A stretch of 64,000 nucleotides of DNA from COE1 sp036310845 (GCA_036310845.1 JAXJRB010000086.1:1-64000), one strand, 5' to 3'. Numbered from the stretch's first letter, positions 17,533 to 27,200 are shown. Notes: generated by a model from the letters alone, not told the origin. Numbers and translations: made by a program.

Positions 17533-17562
17533 TATAGTATACCACTTATTAATAATTGTAAA
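17533..17562 (-). promoter_or_regulatory. Class A promoter of the PrgI-VirB4 operon
   Basis: TTTACA (17557-17562), a 15-base spacer and TATACT (17536-17541) on the minus strand, with the GTGGTATACTATA box over the -10. Confidence 0.6.
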
Positions 17563-17634
17563 GTAATTAGTGTATTTTTGCACGTATTATCGCATTGTAT
17601 TTTTGCACTGTTTTCATTTTTTTGAATAAAAAAA

Positions 17635-17657
17635 GGAGCCTGTATAATACAAGCTCC
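17635..17657 (-). terminator. Terminator of rep2
   Basis: GGAGC/GCTCC stem followed on the minus strand by CTTTTTTT, seven bases past the rep2 stop. Confidence 0.7.
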
Positions 17658-17663
17658 ACATAG

Positions 17664-19271
17664 TTACAATTCAAATTCTTCTCCTTCCTGATATGCTTTG
17701 AACGCTTTTAAAAGTTCTTCGTATGAGTAGGCAGCTTCCAGTTCTTCCATCTCATAGTCAAACTCTTCTTTTAACATGTTATTAAACTCGTTAAATTCTG
17801 GTTTTGATTTTGCCTTTTCCCATAATTTCTTTTTCGGATTTCCTTTTACTACCCTCTTATTTGGTTCAACAACAATTTTCTCTTCTTTATCATCTTCTGG
17901 TTTTAGAACGGTTATGTCTTTTGTATGAACAATGATATCTAATTTCATTTTTTCATGACGCAAATAAGGTGCATAGCATTTGGAAAATAATTCTGAATAA
18001 GGATGCTCTTTTTCTGCCTCTTCCGGTGTGATACCGAATTGATAAATAAACTCTTTTGTAAAGTCATTCCACTTTTCCTCGTCTTTTTTCAGTCGGTTCC
18101 ATGATGCCATGGCTATCTTTTCTTCATCTTGCGGTAAACGATTTTGAGTTGCTTTCATCACATTAATCACATGTTTTGCATTCTCCACGGAACCTCTCGC
18201 AACAGGAATATTCGTCCAGTTTTCTTCAATGCACCTTATTATCATGCCCATATAATTATTTACAAATGTCTGTGCTGAATAATTATCTACATATTCGATT
18301 GCAGCTTTTACTTTGTCGATATCTCCATTACTTTTATTCACTAAAATAGTGATATCTTTTTCTGTCAGATTATTATGTCCGACATATTCTTTATAAAGTT
18401 CCGGATACAGATATGTAGGGAATTCGGTTTGCTGGTATGAAGTTCCATTTTTTTCATTCCAGTCTTTTCTTATTGTTGACTTTATCGGATTAGATGGATT
18501 GTTTTTGTACAAATGAAATATTATGGATATTACCTTTTTGTTCTTTTTCATCCCTTCTTCGTATGTAAATGACATATCTGCTTTTTCATTCAGTTCTGAC
18601 TGAGCAACATCCAAAACCCATTTTTTAAAATCTGCAAAGTTCACATATTTTTTATCTTTTTTATCTAACTTACTGTACAGCTCGTCCCAATCAATATTTT
18701 TACCCATAGTAGCCAGTCTGTTTCTATGTGCTTCATTATCTGAATTTGCGCATCCAATAATAAACTTTAATTCAGATAAATTATATTCCACATCATATTC
18801 TCCGCTTTTTCCTGCCTTGTAAAAATCTTTTTTCAGCAACTCATATAAACGAAATGAACTATTGTTTTTAAAATTTTTCATAAGTTCTATTTCAAATGTT
18901 GCAAATTTTTCTTCTAATGCCAATATATGACTTTTTAATTCTTTGTTGAATTTTATGGAGAAAACACCATCTTGATAATCAGCGTTAGGAATTATGGAAA
19001 AAGCTTTAAAATTTCCTCTCCCATCTTCAACTACCATAGAATGACCTGTTATGGTTTTAGATACTTTTTTTAATGATTTGTAGATATTACTTTTATCGTC
19101 TATCATGCTATACAAATCACGAGGATACAATTTTGCTTCAAGTTCACCATTTCTTGTCTCCTCTATTCTGGACAATGCTATTGCCATAATTTGATTTTCT
19201 ATCAAATTAGACATGTATTTTGCACTTATCATATCATTTGATTTTGCATATGTTGTGATTAGCTCGCCCAT
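17664..19271 (-). CDS. Second plasmid replication initiator, RepB/Rep_3 family (rep2)
   Basis: A 535-residue initiator. Residues about 14-35 (SAKYMSNLIENQIMAIALSR) match rep1, and the second winged helix (NNSSFRLYELLKKDF, YNLSELKFIIGCAN) aligns with it too. A C-terminal extension of about 280 residues is charged and has no motif I recognise. The start at 19271 is chosen because GGAAGGGGATACATA precedes it. A further-upstream reading would translate the iteron field. Upstream lie about 14 GGTATTTTTCTCG repeats (19312-19835). Two complete Rep-plus-iteron modules on one molecule suggest a fused or multi-replicon plasmid. Confidence 0.9.
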   Translation of the reverse strand: MGELITTYAKSNDMISAKYMSNLIENQIMAIALSRIEETRNGELEAKLYPRDLYSMIDDKSNIYKSLKKVSKTITGHSMVVEDGRGNFKAFSIIPNADYQDGVFSIKFNKELKSHILALEEKFATFEIELMKNFKNNSSFRLYELLKKDFYKAGKSGEYDVEYNLSELKFIIGCANSDNEAHRNRLATMGKNIDWDELYSKLDKKDKKYVNFADFKKWVLDVAQSELNEKADMSFTYEEGMKKNKKVISIIFHLYKNNPSNPIKSTIRKDWNEKNGTSYQQTEFPTYLYPELYKEYVGHNNLTEKDITILVNKSNGDIDKVKAAIEYVDNYSAQTFVNNYMGMIIRCIEENWTNIPVARGSVENAKHVINVMKATQNRLPQDEEKIAMASWNRLKKDEEKWNDFTKEFIYQFGITPEEAEKEHPYSELFSKCYAPYLRHEKMKLDIIVHTKDITVLKPEDDKEEKIVVEPNKRVVKGNPKKKLWEKAKSKPEFNEFNNMLKEEFDYEMEELEAAYSYEELLKAFKAYQEGEEFEL

Positions 19272-19311
19272 TATGTATCCCCTTCCAGTAATATCTCTTA
19301 ATATAATCTTA

Positions 19312-19835
19312 GGTATTTTTCTCGTCATTTGCAACGGTATTTTTCTCGCAATACCAATAGGTAAAAATCTTGTTATTTTATCAATTGCGAGTTTTTTACC
19401 TATTAATATAAATTAATGGTATTTTCCTCGCAATAATTTTCTATAACAAAAACTAATTTTCGTATTATCCGTGCTAAAATCAAGTATTTATTCAGTGTAT
19501 GTTATATTTTTCTTGTTTGTATGAATATAATACGTGAATATTAGGCTATTAAATACACCTTTAAAAATAGTATATAATGAAATTATTACGAGAAATATAC
19601 CATGTTACGACATTTATCTACGAGAATTTTACCTTTGTTTTTATTAAAAGACTGTTTTTGCGAGATTTTTACCTTTCTTATTGTGAGACATTTACCAAAT
19701 GTGAGAAATTCACCTTTTACTGAGAGAATATTACCTTTATATTATATATCTTTTTGGTATTTTACTCGTCATATAAGGTGTTTTTCTCGTCACATCAAGT
19801 AATTTTCTCGTACTGTTATGTATTTTGCTCGTAGA
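19312..19835. repeat. Two-orientation iteron field of rep2 (probable second oriV)
   Basis: Consensus GGTAWTTTTCTCGY. Direct copies start near 19312, 19336, 19359, 19418, 19756, 19777, 19798 and 19819; inverted copies end near 19400, 19601, 19633, 19673, 19696, 19714 and 19735. Spacing is mostly 21-24 bp, exactly 21 in the last direct block. The 19272-19997 gap holds no gene. Confidence 0.85.
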
Positions 19836-19976
19836 AAAATCGAAGATAATGTTATTTTTTCTGCATTTTTGATTTGATAATATAATATAAACAAAACTTT
19901 TTGTTGTTGTTATCATATATATATTACATAATATTATATAACGCGATTTGTTCATATTTATGATAATAAAGAAAAA

Positions 19977-19997
19977 AATAAGGGCTATGCCCTTATT
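19977..19997 (-). terminator. Terminator of the parA operon
   Basis: AATAAGGGC/GCCCTTATT stem with the loop TAT, U-rich on the minus strand, right after the 19998-20453 gene. Confidence 0.7.
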
Positions 19998-20453
19998 TTA
20001 GAAGTCCCAATCATCTGTAGGTTTTTCTTTAACTGCCTGACGGTATTGCCCTACATTCTTTTTCATATCATCATGTATTAATTTAATAATGTAGTCTTTT
20101 TTGGAACCATAAACCTGTGCCGCCAGTTCAAGAAGAGGTTCAACCTGCTTAGGCAAATCTACGCGAAGATTATAAAAATTTTTATAGTAAGCAGGTGTCT
20201 GTTTTTCTTTTTTTTGAGATGTTTTTGGTTTTTCAGTTTTTTTTGTTTCTGTGACTTCTTTTTTAATTGTGTTCTGAGGTTCTTTTATTTCCCCCTTTTT
20301 TGTAATTAATTCAGGTTTTTCAGTTTTCACGCTCGTTTCTTTTGTATCTACTTCATTACTTAGGTCATATTCTTTTGCAATAGACTCAAATGCATCCAGA
20401 TCTGGAGCTTTTGGTTTTGATATTGGTCTTGCTGTATTATTTCCGAATGCCAT
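19998..20453 (-). CDS. Small ParA partner, probable centromere-binding protein
   Basis: A 151-residue protein: a disordered Lys/Glu-rich N-terminal 95 residues, then a compact C-terminal domain (NLRVDLPKQVEPLLELAAQ, then KKDYIIKLIHDDMKKN), the strand-helix-helix layout of ribbon-helix-helix proteins. Its ATG overlaps the parA stop codon by one base, so it is translationally coupled. ParA followed by a small RHH protein is the standard type Ib partition arrangement. The cognate site is probably the AT-rich region upstream of parA. Assignment rests on context and fold impression. Confidence 0.7.
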   Translation of the reverse strand: MAFGNNTARPISKPKAPDLDAFESIAKEYDLSNEVDTKETSVKTEKPELITKKGEIKEPQNTIKKEVTETKKTEKPKTSQKKEKQTPAYYKNFYNLRVDLPKQVEPLLELAAQVYGSKKDYIIKLIHDDMKKNVGQYRQAVKEKPTDDWDF

Positions 20454-21277
20454 TATAAGATACTCCTTTCATACATTTCACTAACCAGGTTATTCAATGC
20501 TACTTTGGCACTAGCTATACCACTACCACTCTTTTTTAATAAAAATAAAGGAATGTTGTTTGAAGTGGCATCCTTAAAAGATGTGGTATGTGGAATCGAG
20601 TGTTCTAGTGTTATTTTCCCAAATAGTTCATGATTGGACAAATATTTCTTTAAATCATTGGATATATTTGTTTTTTCAATATTATTCATAATAAGTCCTG
20701 TGATTTTTAATGGTGAAGATTTATCTTTTTTCATCATCCACATTCTTACGAATAAATCACTACCTCTTGCACTGTTAACATCAGGATCAGAAATCATAAG
20801 TATCTGGTCTGCCAAAGTGAATACGTTTTGATTTACGAGTCCTATACCAGGATTGCAGTCGAAAATTACATAATCATATTGTCTAAAGAAATTTTCATTT
20901 TCATTGAAGTATTCAAGAAGTATCTTTTCACGATAGGAACGGGATGATAGATTTTCTTCCGTTAAATAGGACCACATGGTATTAGGAATTAAATCCAGTG
21001 TAGGTATTGCTTCTATTGGCGATTTTATAATTAAGTCTGCCGGATCAGGCTGATTATCTTGTGCTTCTAAAATTGTTCTTATAGTTGGAGCTTCTTTGCT
21101 ATAAATATCATAATTAAAATTGCTAGTAAGATTGCTCTGTGGATCTGCATCTATCATTAATACATTTTTCCCTTCTGCAGCAATTATGCAACCAATATTG
21201 AATGATAATGTTGTTTTTCCAACACCTCCTTTTAATGTTGCAAAAGCTATAATTTTAGTATCCTTTAGTTCAGTCAT
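20453..21277 (-). CDS. parA: ParA-type partition ATPase
   Basis: A 274-residue deviant-Walker ATPase: FATLKGGVGKTTLSF near residues 11-25, MIDADPQSNLT as the second motif and YVIFDCNPGIG as Walker B. No N-terminal HTH, as in type Ib ParA. Such proteins bind the nucleoid in the ATP form and move plasmid copies by a gradient. The start at 21277 follows GGAGGGTGTAAACAT; the longer reading upstream has no ribosome site. The partner gene follows with a one-base overlap. Confidence 0.93.
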   Translation of the reverse strand: MTELKDTKIIAFATLKGGVGKTTLSFNIGCIIAAEGKNVLMIDADPQSNLTSNFNYDIYSKEAPTIRTILEAQDNQPDPADLIIKSPIEAIPTLDLIPNTMWSYLTEENLSSRSYREKILLEYFNENENFFRQYDYVIFDCNPGIGLVNQNVFTLADQILMISDPDVNSARGSDLFVRMWMMKKDKSSPLKITGLIMNNIEKTNISNDLKKYLSNHELFGKITLEHSIPHTTSFKDATSNNIPLFLLKKSGSGIASAKVALNNLVSEMYERSIL

Positions 21278-21960
21278 ATGTTTACACCCTCCTATAAATT
21301 GTTTAGAACAGTTTGTGTATAAATACTTATATTTAGAATTGTTTATATAATATGATAGCATGTTAATTGATGTTTATATTAATACATTTCTAAACATGTT
21401 AATACCATTATATTTACAGTATAATTAGGTATTGTATTTTATAATTGCATCTTGTTTAATTCTATTTATTTCTATACTACTTCAATTAGATTATAATATA
21501 TGTATGTATTATTCTGTTTATAATGCATTTATATTATTATTATATATCATTATGCTCTAATTGTAAATAGGAGGTTCTAATTAATATGTGTTTATTTCTG
21601 TTTAACTTGTAATTTGATATGTCTATACTTGTTTATATATATTGGTATTGTAATTAGTTTTGTTTAGATAAGGTTTAGACTTTGTTGATATTTAATTTAT
21701 TTATGTTTGCGAATATACATATTATTTTTTGTTTAATTTTATTATGTATATTTATAAATAGAGTTAATTGCATATACACACATTCTAATTAGACGGGTTT
21801 ATAGTTTAATTATGTTTTAATGGTTTGCGTATAGATATAATTGTATAATAATGAAATTTAATTTATTATTTGTTTAGTGTTGTTTATGTCAGTTTGTATT
21901 AAATTAGAGTTGTTATTAATTATACATGTTGGTTTAAATATGATTAGATTATGTTTAGAA
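21278..21960. promoter_or_regulatory. AT-rich region with repeated TGTTTA motifs (candidate parC/centromere)
   Basis: About 680 bases without a gene upstream of parA, containing roughly 20 GTTTA-type motifs in the plus orientation, often TGTTTAnA or TGTTTATAT. RHH partition proteins bind short direct repeats upstream of parA, so this is the likely partition site and operator. It could also hold another origin. Spacing is irregular, and base composition alone would give some copies. Confidence 0.4.
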
Positions 21961-21995
21961 CTAATTATAAGAAATGCAACAAATGCGTAGAAGCC

Positions 21996-22084
21996 CTCGT
22001 ATGGAAACTTGAAATAGCAAGGTTATTTCCCTTACGAGTCTGCCATTAAAATGCAGCACAAGCCATTTGCATGCGTTTTAATGG
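21996..22084. ncRNA. Two adjacent long hairpins, possible structured RNA or nick-site region
   Basis: Hairpin 1 (21996-22038) nests CTCGTA/TACGAG, GGAAA/TTTCC and CTTG/CAAG. Hairpin 2 (22043-22084) pairs CCATTAAAA with TTTTAATGG and TGCA with TGCA inside. It is GC-richer than its surroundings, with no reading frame. GAAGCCCTCGTATGG just before resembles some IS605 right ends, but no TTCAC end follows. It could be a regulatory RNA, an oriT/sso or a transposon remnant. Confidence 0.4.
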
Positions 22085-22240
22085 TATTTAAAACTATTAG
22101 ATGAACAAAATACAAATAAGGATACACTTTTGTCGTGTTTTTTTGTAAATTTTGATAAAATGCAATATAATGTTAAAGTAAATAAATTTAAATGTAATAC
22201 TTGTAGAAACCTATTTAAGAATAGAAAAGAATTTTAAAAT

Positions 22241-22267
22241 AGCCCCTACTGAATTTCAGCCGGGGCT
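22241..22267 (-). terminator. Terminator of the transfer operon
   Basis: AGCCCC/GGGGCT stem, followed on the minus strand by ATTTTAAAATTCTTTT, beyond the 22282 stop. Confidence 0.55.
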
Positions 22268-22281
22268 ATCAAGTATTCAAA

Positions 22282-22734
22282 TTATAAAATTTGATATTCA
22301 AAAAGTTGACTTTCTATATCATATCTGATTTCAAGATAAGTGTTTTCATTTTCATCTATTTTGCATATAAATCGCGGATATGCTCTTTCATAAATAATGG
22401 TTTCAGGCAAGATAGTAAGAGAGTGTACATCTGAATATCCATGCGTATTTAAAAAATTGCTAGTATCTTCACAAATATTTGATAGTGCTTCCAAAGTAAA
22501 TATTTCATATATCAACTCAGGGTTTGTAAATGATACATAACATCTAGGTTCTTTTACATTGTCGTATGCGTCTGGAATATATTCATCTGTAGTAGGAGAG
22601 AGTATATCTAGTGTAATATTTCCTGTTATTATTTCTTCTGATGCAATCAATTTATTACTGGGTCTATACAAATATAGTAAAATGATACAAAGTAATATCG
22701 CAAAGAAAATGATGATATAGATTTTTTTGCCCAT
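22282..22734 (-). CDS. Small membrane-anchored extracytoplasmic protein
   Basis: A 150-residue protein with an N-terminal membrane segment (residues 5-22, rich in Ile/Leu) and a 125-residue external domain. It carries cysteines in the mature part but no lipobox of normal spacing. Ribosome site AGGAG. It is the last gene of the VirB2-VirB6-peptidase operon, 50 bases behind the peptidase gene, so it is probably a transfer-channel accessory. Not recognised. Confidence 0.6.
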   Translation of the reverse strand: MGKKIYIIIFFAILLCIILLYLYRPSNKLIASEEIITGNITLDILSPTTDEYIPDAYDNVKEPRCYVSFTNPELIYEIFTLEALSNICEDTSNFLNTHGYSDVHSLTILPETIIYERAYPRFICKIDENENTYLEIRYDIESQLFEYQIL

Positions 22735-22783
22735 AGATTTCTCCTTTTTTAAATTCTATTCCTTTTTAATGAAGTGGATTAGT

Positions 22784-24676
22784 TTACTTGCCATATGTTT
22801 GGTATTGGTCAAATATTAAAACGGCTTCGGACATGCTAATAGTGTTTTTAAGTCTGCTGGCTGGTTCACATACATTAAAATATGATTCAGTATCAGAGAC
22901 ATGATACCCATTTAAAACAACCCAATGTCCATATTTACCAGTACCCTTAGCTCCAGATCTTATATGAATAATTATTAAATGCCCTTGTTCTAATTCATTC
23001 ATCATTTCAGCAAGATTTATCTGATATACTGACTTGTGCTGCTGAAAACCGTAGTGTTTTGCAACACTTCGACGATTTAACAGTCCACCATTTGTAGCTT
23101 TTATATATGTATTTAATACATGCGGTGTAACATATTCATCTGAAAAATAATTACAAACCATTGACATAGCGGTAAGGCAACATCCTATTTTAGCTATGGA
23201 ATCTCCGCTTTCGCCATATGATTCCTGCGACCAAGATTGGCCACTTTGTTTAAATATTTCTACATCCATAAATACAGAATTATTAGAAATAATAGGTTGT
23301 TTATTTATGTCTTCAGGATAAATAAGCATGGAATCTGGAGTTAATTGCCCTGTATGTACTTTATAATCAAGTAGTTCACTTCGTTTTGTACATCCCCAAT
23401 GTTCATTAGGATAATAATTACGAACATGATATTCTTGATAATCAAGGGATTTGTAATTAGTGACAGAAGTAATCATTTTTGAATAGGCATAAGGGTCTAT
23501 GTCAAAACATTCAAATATATGTTTTAATGAATAACGTCCGACTGTTACTTTCCCGTATACAACAGTATTATAACCTATATTATTTTCATTAGGAATATTC
23601 TTTTCAGCGCGTTCTACATCTAATGTATATAAGCTACGAAGAAATTTTTCGTCATCTAAATTAGCAATAAACTCATTATAGTTAAACTCTACATAAGAAA
23701 TATCATATTTTTGTTGCATGGACATAACAAGTAGTATTTCAGCATAGTTAATATTACAATTGGTTCCTTCTAATACATAAGGAAAAGTATTACTATTATA
23801 GGATTCCATAGTTAATTCCATGTCATAATTTTTTTCTATTGCTATCTGTTGAACTTCTTGTGAACATGTTTCGTAATATGCTTTTTCAATAGATGTTTGC
23901 AGTTTTTTATTAATTACTTTACAAATATCCTCATAGGTAGGTTCTTCTATGCCTATATCTGCTGCATATTCTACAGGAACTTTTGTTGGATTTTGAGTTT
24001 GTTCCCATATAAAAAATATTGGAGCTACTAAATTTTTAGTAATTGTTAATGTATTTATAGCCAAAAAATATACAATAACAAATAATATGGCTATTATTAT
24101 AGACACTATTTTAGCAGCACCTGTATCTACAGTTCCAGCTGTATTTTTTTGATTACCACCAGTAGGAGTTGCTACACCTACTGTTTCAGCACCTTTATCT
24201 GATAAATTTTTTGCTGCTTTATTCGTTGCAACACCAGTTGCTCCACCAGCGGCAGCTCCTATAGCAGTTCCTGCAACAGGAACAACACTTCCTACTGCTG
24301 CACCGGTAGCAGTAGCACCGGTGGCAGTTCCAGCACCAGTAGCTATTCCAGTGCCGGCCGTACCGGCTGTTACAGTTCCAGCACTCGCAGTACCACCAGC
24401 ACCGGTAGTACTTGCGACACCAGAAACACTACTTGCACTAGATGTTCCTGGTGTAATTCCAGAAGGATTAACATTACTACCTGCATTCACAGAATTAGTG
24501 CTTGATGATTTAGGAGTATTAGAAGTAGTGTTTGAATTATTGTCAGTAGTTGTTTCAGGTGATGATGTATTGGGATTAGAGTTCTTATTTGCTTGTTTAA
24601 GTATATTATTAAGATTATCTGGGATTTGTGAAGATTTTTTAGATTGTTCTTGTTCCTGATCTTCATTTGTATACAT
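22784..24676 (-). CDS. Transfer-associated membrane protein with C39-like peptidase domain
   Basis: A 630-residue protein in four parts: a Ser/Thr/Asn-rich N-terminus (1-70), an Ala/Gly/Thr low-complexity block (70-160), a membrane segment (about 190-215) and a large external region. The last 160 residues look like the C39-like papain fold: Cys in IGCCLTAMSMV and His in YGHWVVLNGYH. In Gram-positive conjugation systems a secreted wall hydrolase (VirB1-like) opens the peptidoglycan. This protein occupies that slot next to VirB6, although C39-type rather than lysozyme/NlpC chemistry would be unusual. Its true substrate is unknown. Confidence 0.75.
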   Translation of the reverse strand: MYTNEDQEQEQSKKSSQIPDNLNNILKQANKNSNPNTSSPETTTDNNSNTTSNTPKSSSTNSVNAGSNVNPSGITPGTSSASSVSGVASTTGAGGTASAGTVTAGTAGTGIATGAGTATGATATGAAVGSVVPVAGTAIGAAAGGATGVATNKAAKNLSDKGAETVGVATPTGGNQKNTAGTVDTGAAKIVSIIIAILFVIVYFLAINTLTITKNLVAPIFFIWEQTQNPTKVPVEYAADIGIEEPTYEDICKVINKKLQTSIEKAYYETCSQEVQQIAIEKNYDMELTMESYNSNTFPYVLEGTNCNINYAEILLVMSMQQKYDISYVEFNYNEFIANLDDEKFLRSLYTLDVERAEKNIPNENNIGYNTVVYGKVTVGRYSLKHIFECFDIDPYAYSKMITSVTNYKSLDYQEYHVRNYYPNEHWGCTKRSELLDYKVHTGQLTPDSMLIYPEDINKQPIISNNSVFMDVEIFKQSGQSWSQESYGESGDSIAKIGCCLTAMSMVCNYFSDEYVTPHVLNTYIKATNGGLLNRRSVAKHYGFQQHKSVYQINLAEMMNELEQGHLIIIHIRSGAKGTGKYGHWVVLNGYHVSDTESYFNVCEPASRLKNTISMSEAVLIFDQYQTYGK

Positions 24677-24756
24677 GTCTTATCACCTTCTTTCTTATAA
24701 TTTGTTTCTACTTTAATTCAATCTCTTTAATTAGCGGTGAGATGAAAGTATTTTTG

Positions 24757-26757
24757 TTAAGAATGAAATTCTTTCACTGTTTCATTTGATTGTTTTTTCT
24801 TGTAGGATCGTACTGTGTAACATCCACGATCAGGACCTAGATTAACGATATTCGTTTTAGAATTTGTTGCAATATCTGTTATTTCAGGTCTACTTATTCT
24901 TATTGCTCCTACGGTTGAACCATTTTTCCATTCAGCGTATATATTACCTGTATTAGCATCTACTCCATAAGTACCAGGTTCCACAATAGAACCAGTTGGC
25001 ATATATCTTGAAAATCTTGTATCACTGAAAATTTCTTGTTCAGATATAGAAGGAGAATCACTTGTATTTTCAATGGTAGAAGTAATTCCCATATGATAAG
25101 ATGCTCCGGTTTCCATGTTAATTGCAGCCATTACGTTATCGGCAGAATCTCTGCTTACTAGTATATTTCCCTCTACAGTGTCATTCGTAACACCTAGATT
25201 GCCATACAAGTTGTTGTCGATAGCAACCCCTGTAACAGCACTGGCAGGAGATAGTTGCTCATTATTTAGAGAGGCGTAATTGCAATGAAAACTTTGTCCA
25301 TTATATACAGCACCATTTGTTGGCGTTATGGCTATATTTCTGCTTACTCCATCTCCAAAATCTAAGTTTCCAATAGAGTTAGGAGTAACACTGGTACTTG
25401 CCTTAAATCCTACTACTGATTCTTGTCCATTCTCATTCATAAATTTATACTGACCAGTTATACTTCCATCCATAGGAGAGATCTGAGCTTGTGTTATATT
25501 GTTTGCTGAAATGCCAGTTGCTGCCATAAAAGAATCTGCGCCATTTTGCAATAAAGCTCCTTTGATTGCATCTGTCTGGTATGGAATCGGCATATTACTA
25601 ATAGCTTTAGCGTTGCCTTCTGAAAATGCCTTGGTTGAGTGTGCTTTTAATAAATCACTAGTATTTCCTTTAAGTCCATTATTTTTCGTAAAAGCGGCTA
25701 ATGAATTTGCCGGTGAGGATGGTTGTAGTTTTGCCATACTTTTCAATGATGTTCCCATGTTTGCAGCTGCATAGTTACCAGTATTTGCGCCTATGGTTTC
25801 TAAAGCATTACCAAATGATGTCATACCTCCAGTAGCTCCTCTTACAAGACCACCTAAAAACATAGCTCCTGCAAGTGCAGAATAAAGTAGACTACCACCT
25901 GTTTGTGCAACAGAAAGCCCCATAGCTTTTAGATAAGCATCTAATTTTTGAGCACTTTTCAGAAATGCCATGAGAAATAAACAGCCTACGAGTGTTTTTG
26001 TTGTACCATTAATGCACATAATAGCAAATAGACTTAGAAAATAACGATTCATGAGTAAGAGAAATAATTGTGAAATATACATGACTATGAAATTTCTATA
26101 AATAGCAGAAGTACCTCTGCTTACAAATAATCCAGATGGTACAGGGGATGCAACTAACAATAGCTGTATCATTAAGTATCTCTCCATGATGTCCAATAAT
26201 GTCTTCACAAATTCTATAATAATCCCTATCATGACAATGATTGAAAGTATTCCAAGTACCATATTATCCATATTTGCCATTGCATCTAATACACTAAATT
26301 TTTTCTCTTTAAAATCGTGATGGCTTAACGTTGCAATGACACGTACTATAAGTTCATCGCATATATTATTTAAAATATCTAAGAATGGTTTCATTGCGAC
26401 AGTAAGTATTAAAGAGATGATAAATCTTATGATTAATTCTTTTGTTTCGTTCTTTTGCTCAATTATAGGTCCCATTTGCAACATGATTATGCAAAAGATA
26501 AAGACAAATAGAGATAATATTATTGCTATCCAATAAAAAACATCAAATGTTTCAGCGTTAATCATTGCATTTGTATAATTTCCTTCAGATGTACTTAATC
26601 CTATTTGTTCATAAAAATAATCTGAGGTAGCATGAAAGTCATATGTTAACCATGTTAAAATTCCATTTATCAAAAGGTTGAGTTTTTCATGTATATAACT
26701 AACCATTCCATCTAATACAGGTTGTGCTACTGCAAAATCTGTTGATTCAAATTGCAC
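24757..26757 (-). CDS. VirB6/TrbL-like polytopic channel protein
   Basis: A 666-residue protein. Five or six membrane segments lie in residues about 45-300 (for example VFYWIAIILSLFVFIFCIIM and the AGAMFLGGLVRGATGG region), then a hydrophilic Gly/Asn/Ser-rich C-terminal half. This is the VirB6/TrbL layout for the inner-membrane channel of type IV secretion. It starts with GTG behind AAAAGGAGGAATAGACA. It sits between the pilin-like gene and the C39-domain gene. Confidence 0.8.
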   Translation of the reverse strand: MQFESTDFAVAQPVLDGMVSYIHEKLNLLINGILTWLTYDFHATSDYFYEQIGLSTSEGNYTNAMINAETFDVFYWIAIILSLFVFIFCIIMLQMGPIIEQKNETKELIIRFIISLILTVAMKPFLDILNNICDELIVRVIATLSHHDFKEKKFSVLDAMANMDNMVLGILSIIVMIGIIIEFVKTLLDIMERYLMIQLLLVASPVPSGLFVSRGTSAIYRNFIVMYISQLFLLLMNRYFLSLFAIMCINGTTKTLVGCLFLMAFLKSAQKLDAYLKAMGLSVAQTGGSLLYSALAGAMFLGGLVRGATGGMTSFGNALETIGANTGNYAAANMGTSLKSMAKLQPSSPANSLAAFTKNNGLKGNTSDLLKAHSTKAFSEGNAKAISNMPIPYQTDAIKGALLQNGADSFMAATGISANNITQAQISPMDGSITGQYKFMNENGQESVVGFKASTSVTPNSIGNLDFGDGVSRNIAITPTNGAVYNGQSFHCNYASLNNEQLSPASAVTGVAIDNNLYGNLGVTNDTVEGNILVSRDSADNVMAAINMETGASYHMGITSTIENTSDSPSISEQEIFSDTRFSRYMPTGSIVEPGTYGVDANTGNIYAEWKNGSTVGAIRISRPEITDIATNSKTNIVNLGPDRGCYTVRSYKKKQSNETVKEFHS

Positions 26758-26783
26758 TGTCTATTCCTCCTTTTGTGAATAAT

Positions 26784-26808
26784 AAAAAGCCCATTTGATG
26801 GGCTTTTT
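26784..26808. terminator. Bidirectional hairpin between transfer genes
   Basis: AAAAAGCCC/GGGCTTTTT stem, between the VirB2-like and VirB6-like genes. On the minus strand it would partially stop transcription, lowering downstream expression relative to the pilin-like gene. Confidence 0.65.
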
Positions 26809-26816
26809 GTTTATTT

Positions 26817-27200
26817 TTATCCAACACTGCCTGCCCATGATGTGACGGTATCTACCGTATTTTGTATAACATTAGCTGGGCCACCGTTTAAAATGATAAG
26901 TATTATATATACTATAATTGAGCCGTATATACCTTTTTTTGCAAATCCTATTATTTTTTCGTTTTTTGAAAATGCATAAAATGCAAGAGATATTGCAAAT
27001 AATAGCCAGCCTACAGAATTACAGTAGACGGCAGTAATTTCATTTAATAAATTATTGCCGGTGTCAGTCAATGAAACACCAAGATCGGTCTGAGCTTGTG
27101 GTAAATCAGCATAGTAAATTCCTTTAGTTGTTAGAAATATAAATGCACTTGTTATATATGCTATGTATTTCTTACTAAAATTTTTTATTTTCTTTTTCAT
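26817..27200 (-). CDS. VirB2/TrbC-like small membrane protein (pilin-like)
   Basis: About 127 residues: signal-like segment (about 12-28), an extracellular loop of 30-35 residues, then two hydrophobic segments (SVGWLLFAISLAFYAF, IYGSIIVYIILIILNG). A preprotein with signal plus two helices ahead of VirB6 is the usual position of VirB2-like subunits. The start at 27200 gives proper spacing from AGGAGG. It is the first gene of the operon and sits under a promoter embedded in a 39-bp interrupted palindrome. If processed, the membrane-bound signal peptidase at 34494-36395 is a candidate enzyme. Confidence 0.65.
   Translation of the reverse strand: MKKKIKNFSKKYIAYITSAFIFLTTKGIYYADLPQAQTDLGVSLTDTGNNLLNEITAVYCNSVGWLLFAISLAFYAFSKNEKIIGFAKKGIYGSIIVYIILIILNGGPANVIQNTVDTVTSWAGSVG

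Noticed and set aside
19737..19955. 72-codon minus-strand frame in the rep2 iteron field
   Set aside because: It translates the iterons themselves and has no ribosome site.
24321..24659. 112-codon plus-strand frame opposite the Ala/Gly/Thr block
   Set aside because: Mirror of the low-complexity repeat of the C39-domain protein.
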